Source: Hymenobacter negativus
GTDB lineage: Bacteria > Bacteroidota > Bacteroidia > Cytophagales > Hymenobacteraceae
Direction: 5' to 3'
NCBI RefSeq assembly: GCF_017571495.1
Contig: NZ_JAGETZ010000007.1
Coordinates: 62,001 to 126,000, forward strand
DNA: 64,000 nt
Shown here: piece by piece, positions 62,578-64,000 of the stretch
How the letters are laid out: every line of letters starts with the position of its first letter
Numbering within the stretch: the stretch's first letter is position 1
Program-made: the position numbers and the translations under genes
Notes under the pieces: generated by a model
What the model was told of the DNA's origin: nothing
What the model saw: only the letters and a program-made list of their open reading frames with translations
Database searches by the model: none

Positions 62578-62626
62578 CGGCTGCCGTTGCGGCGGCGCTT
62601 TCTTCTTGATTTTTAAGCTCTCAGCC

Positions 62627-63226
62627 ATGTCTGTTTCCATTTATGCCGAAGCTTCTCCCAACCCGGAGAGCATGAAATTTGTCCTCAACCAAAACCTGTT
62701 GGTGGATGGTGTGAGCGTAGATTATCCCAACCTCGAAGCCGCCGCTAATTCGCCGCTGGCGCAGGAGTTGTTTGGCTTCGATTACGTGGGCCGGGTGTTC
62801 ATCGCCCAGAACTTCGTCACCGTTACTAAAAACCAGCCTGAACTGGGCTGGACCCAGCTTATTCCTGAACTGCGCCAGTTCCTGAAAAGCTACGTTGAAG
62901 CTGGCGGTCCCATTTTCCTGGTCGACCCCGCCGCTGAACAAAAAGCCGCGCAAGCCGCCACCGCCGGCGACCCCAGCCAGCAGGAAGGCCAGATTGCTCA
63001 GAAAGTTATCGACTTGCTCGACAATTACGTGCGTCCCGCCGTGGAACAGGACGGTGGCAACATTACCTTCAAAAGCTACCACGAAGGCATCGTGACTGTG
63101 AATCTGCAAGGTTCCTGCTCCGGCTGCCCCTCAGCTACGGTTACCTTGAAATCAGGCATTGAAAACCTGCTCAAGCGCATGGTTCCCGAGGTACAAAGCG
63201 TAGTGGCCGAAGGAATTATGGTGTAA
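62627..63226 (+). CDS. NFU iron-sulfur cluster scaffold protein
   Basis: 199 aa from the ATG at 62627. Residues about 1-90 are an Nfu N-terminal domain (SIYAEASPNPESMKFVLNQN, FGFDYVGRVFIAQNFVTVTK), and about 120-190 a NifU C-terminal domain with the cluster-ligating CxxC in NLQGSCSGCPSATVTLKSGI. It delivers [4Fe-4S] clusters to target enzymes. It is followed by a clear terminator. Confidence 0.95.
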   Translation: MSVSIYAEASPNPESMKFVLNQNLLVDGVSVDYPNLEAAANSPLAQELFGFDYVGRVFIAQNFVTVTKNQPELGWTQLIPELRQFLKSYVEAGGPIFLVDPAAEQKAAQAATAGDPSQQEGQIAQKVIDLLDNYVRPAVEQDGGNITFKSYHEGIVTVNLQGSCSGCPSATVTLKSGIENLLKRMVPEVQSVVAEGIMV

Positions 63227-63324
63227 GTTGGCTGCTGCCGTGGTGTGAATGTTTTGCGCGCTTATTGCAAGCGCAACGCAGTAAAACGTCCGCTTCTCAC
63301 TGGCTAGCCCTGTAAAGTAAAAAG

Positions 63325-63355
63325 CCCCGGCTCTGCGTAGAGCCGGGGCTTTTAC
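63325..63355 (+). terminator. Rho-independent terminator after the NFU gene
   Basis: AAAAGCCCCGGCTC and GAGCCGGGGCTTTT form a strong stem. Confidence 0.85.
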
Positions 63356-63449
63356 GTTGGAGAAAGGCTTCGTTACGTCTTGGGGCTAGCTACCTGAGAA
63401 GCGGAAGGATACTTCGCTTGTGTGCAATGACAGATGGTGTTTAATCTTC

Positions 63450-64000
63450 TTATTTCAACTGCGATTTAACCGTGAAATTCCTGGCTACGGTGAAGCCGAA
63501 ATAAATGTCGCCATCGAAGAAATTGCCATTCGTTTGGGGCACGAAGAACTTCTCGGTCATGCCTTGGGCATTGGTGACGTGGAGCTGAAAAACGTGGCCG
63601 CCAGTCTCGATGTCCACACCCAGGCCGAGGGCATTGTAGTAATTGTCAGCGGCGTAGCCGGGTAGCAGGTAGAAGTAATCGGCGGTGAGGGCGATGCGCT
63701 TGGTGAGCTTCTGGCGCAGGCCCGCACCGATGGAATACACATCATTCTGCATGCCATCGAGGGGCACATAATTGCGATGGATGAGCGTGGGCATGAGCTG
63801 CAGCGACAGGCTAGGGCTGAATTTCCGCGCAATAAGTACCTGGTAGGCGTAGTCTAGGCGCGAGGCCGTGCTGCGTTCAGTCGTGTTAGCCGGCGTATTG
63901 AACTTAAGGGTAGTGATGGCTGATGAGGCGAACAAGGTGACTGAAACCGGCATGGCCCGGGAGCCAGTAGTTTGCTGCAACGCCTTGTATTTCAAAAAAC
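63450..64000 (-). CDS. DUF5777 beta-barrel protein (5' partial)
   Basis: The frame is open to the window end, so the N-terminus is missing; 183 codons are visible. The pattern ASRLDYAYQVLIARKFSPSL, TLIHRNYVPLDGMQNDVYSI and NGNFFDGDIYFGFTVARNF is that of DUF5777, a Bacteroidota outer-membrane barrel family often placed with cytochrome or heme-related operons. It ends with a short charged tail. The upstream partner cannot be seen. Confidence 0.8.
   Translation of the reverse strand, partial: FLKYKALQQTTGSRAMPVSVTLFASSAITTLKFNTPANTTERSTASRLDYAYQVLIARKFSPSLSLQLMPTLIHRNYVPLDGMQNDVYSIGAGLRQKLTKRIALTADYFYLLPGYAADNYYNALGLGVDIETGGHVFQLHVTNAQGMTEKFFVPQTNGNFFDGDIYFGFTVARNFTVKSQLK

Overview
The window is a stretch of chromosome from a Bacteroidota bacterium, most likely Hymenobacter or a close relative. 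The signs are a GC-rich, densely packed genome on both strands, many copies of the Bacteroidota promoter -7 box TAnnTTTG (often TACCTTTG), almost no Shine-Dalgarno sequences, type IX secretion C-terminal sorting domains, DUF2490/DUF3108/DUF5777 proteins and a TonB receptor. No rRNA, tRNA, CRISPR array, transposase or prophage was seen. Both edges cut genes: a DUF3089 hydrolase on the left and a DUF5777 barrel on the right.

Layout. 1-4.2 kb: DUF3089 protein, then the ribosomal operon rplM-rpsI-rpsB-tsf on the minus strand with a clear promoter and two terminators. 4.2-11.4 kb: a polytopic GT-C-like membrane protein, an RluA pseudouridine synthase, an OmpR/PhoR-type two-component pair, a frameshifted small membrane gene, DUF3108 and recA. 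11.4-24 kb: an outer-membrane barrel, a GNAT, a moxR ATPase, two parvulin-type periplasmic foldases, an Rsb-like partner-switching set (SpoIIE-type phosphatase, STAS, RsbW-like kinase) and guaB. 24-36.6 kb: two paralogous T9SS-secreted beta-propeller proteins, an SDR, an FRG-domain protein, DUF2490, hrpB, an SGNH hydrolase, an esterase, a small HExxH protein, DUF2071 and a rhodanese. 36.7-46 kb: pnuC, an in-frame fusion of a NadR-like kinase with an aldose-1-epimerase, a GNAT, a TPP riboswitch ahead of a TonB receptor, an APC permease and a glutaryl-CoA-dehydrogenase-like enzyme. 46-53.7 kb: small hypotheticals, an HTH gene broken by one stop codon, a T9SS remnant, HIRAN, ruvB, DUF1905 and queG. 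53.9-59.3 kb: six ferritin-like genes in three tandem pairs. 59.5-64 kb: batD, aroC, a hidden split gene, an NFU iron-sulfur scaffold and DUF5777.

The most system-like locus is the ferritin-like array. Each pair has one Tat-type lipoprotein and one Tat-type non-lipidated partner. Two pairs keep the diiron ligands. In the third pair the lipoprotein has lost all the ligand positions I could align and its partner has lost two. This looks like an exported, possibly heteromeric ferritin-like system with a specialised or degenerate member; it resembles the Ferritin_2/desiccation-related family, but the function is not shown by sequence.

Intergenic DNA carries several families of long inverted repeats: GTCATGCTGAG-type hairpins, CGGATT-iteron arms that bracket terminators and touch gene ends, a perfect 34-bp palindrome by the HTH gene, and a pair of stems in pseudoknot order between the rsbW-like and STAS genes. 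Three genes are broken by a single base change: two by an apparent missing base in a 4-base homopolymer and one by an in-frame stop. Several promoter boxes lie only 4-9 nt from the start codon, implying leaderless mRNAs.
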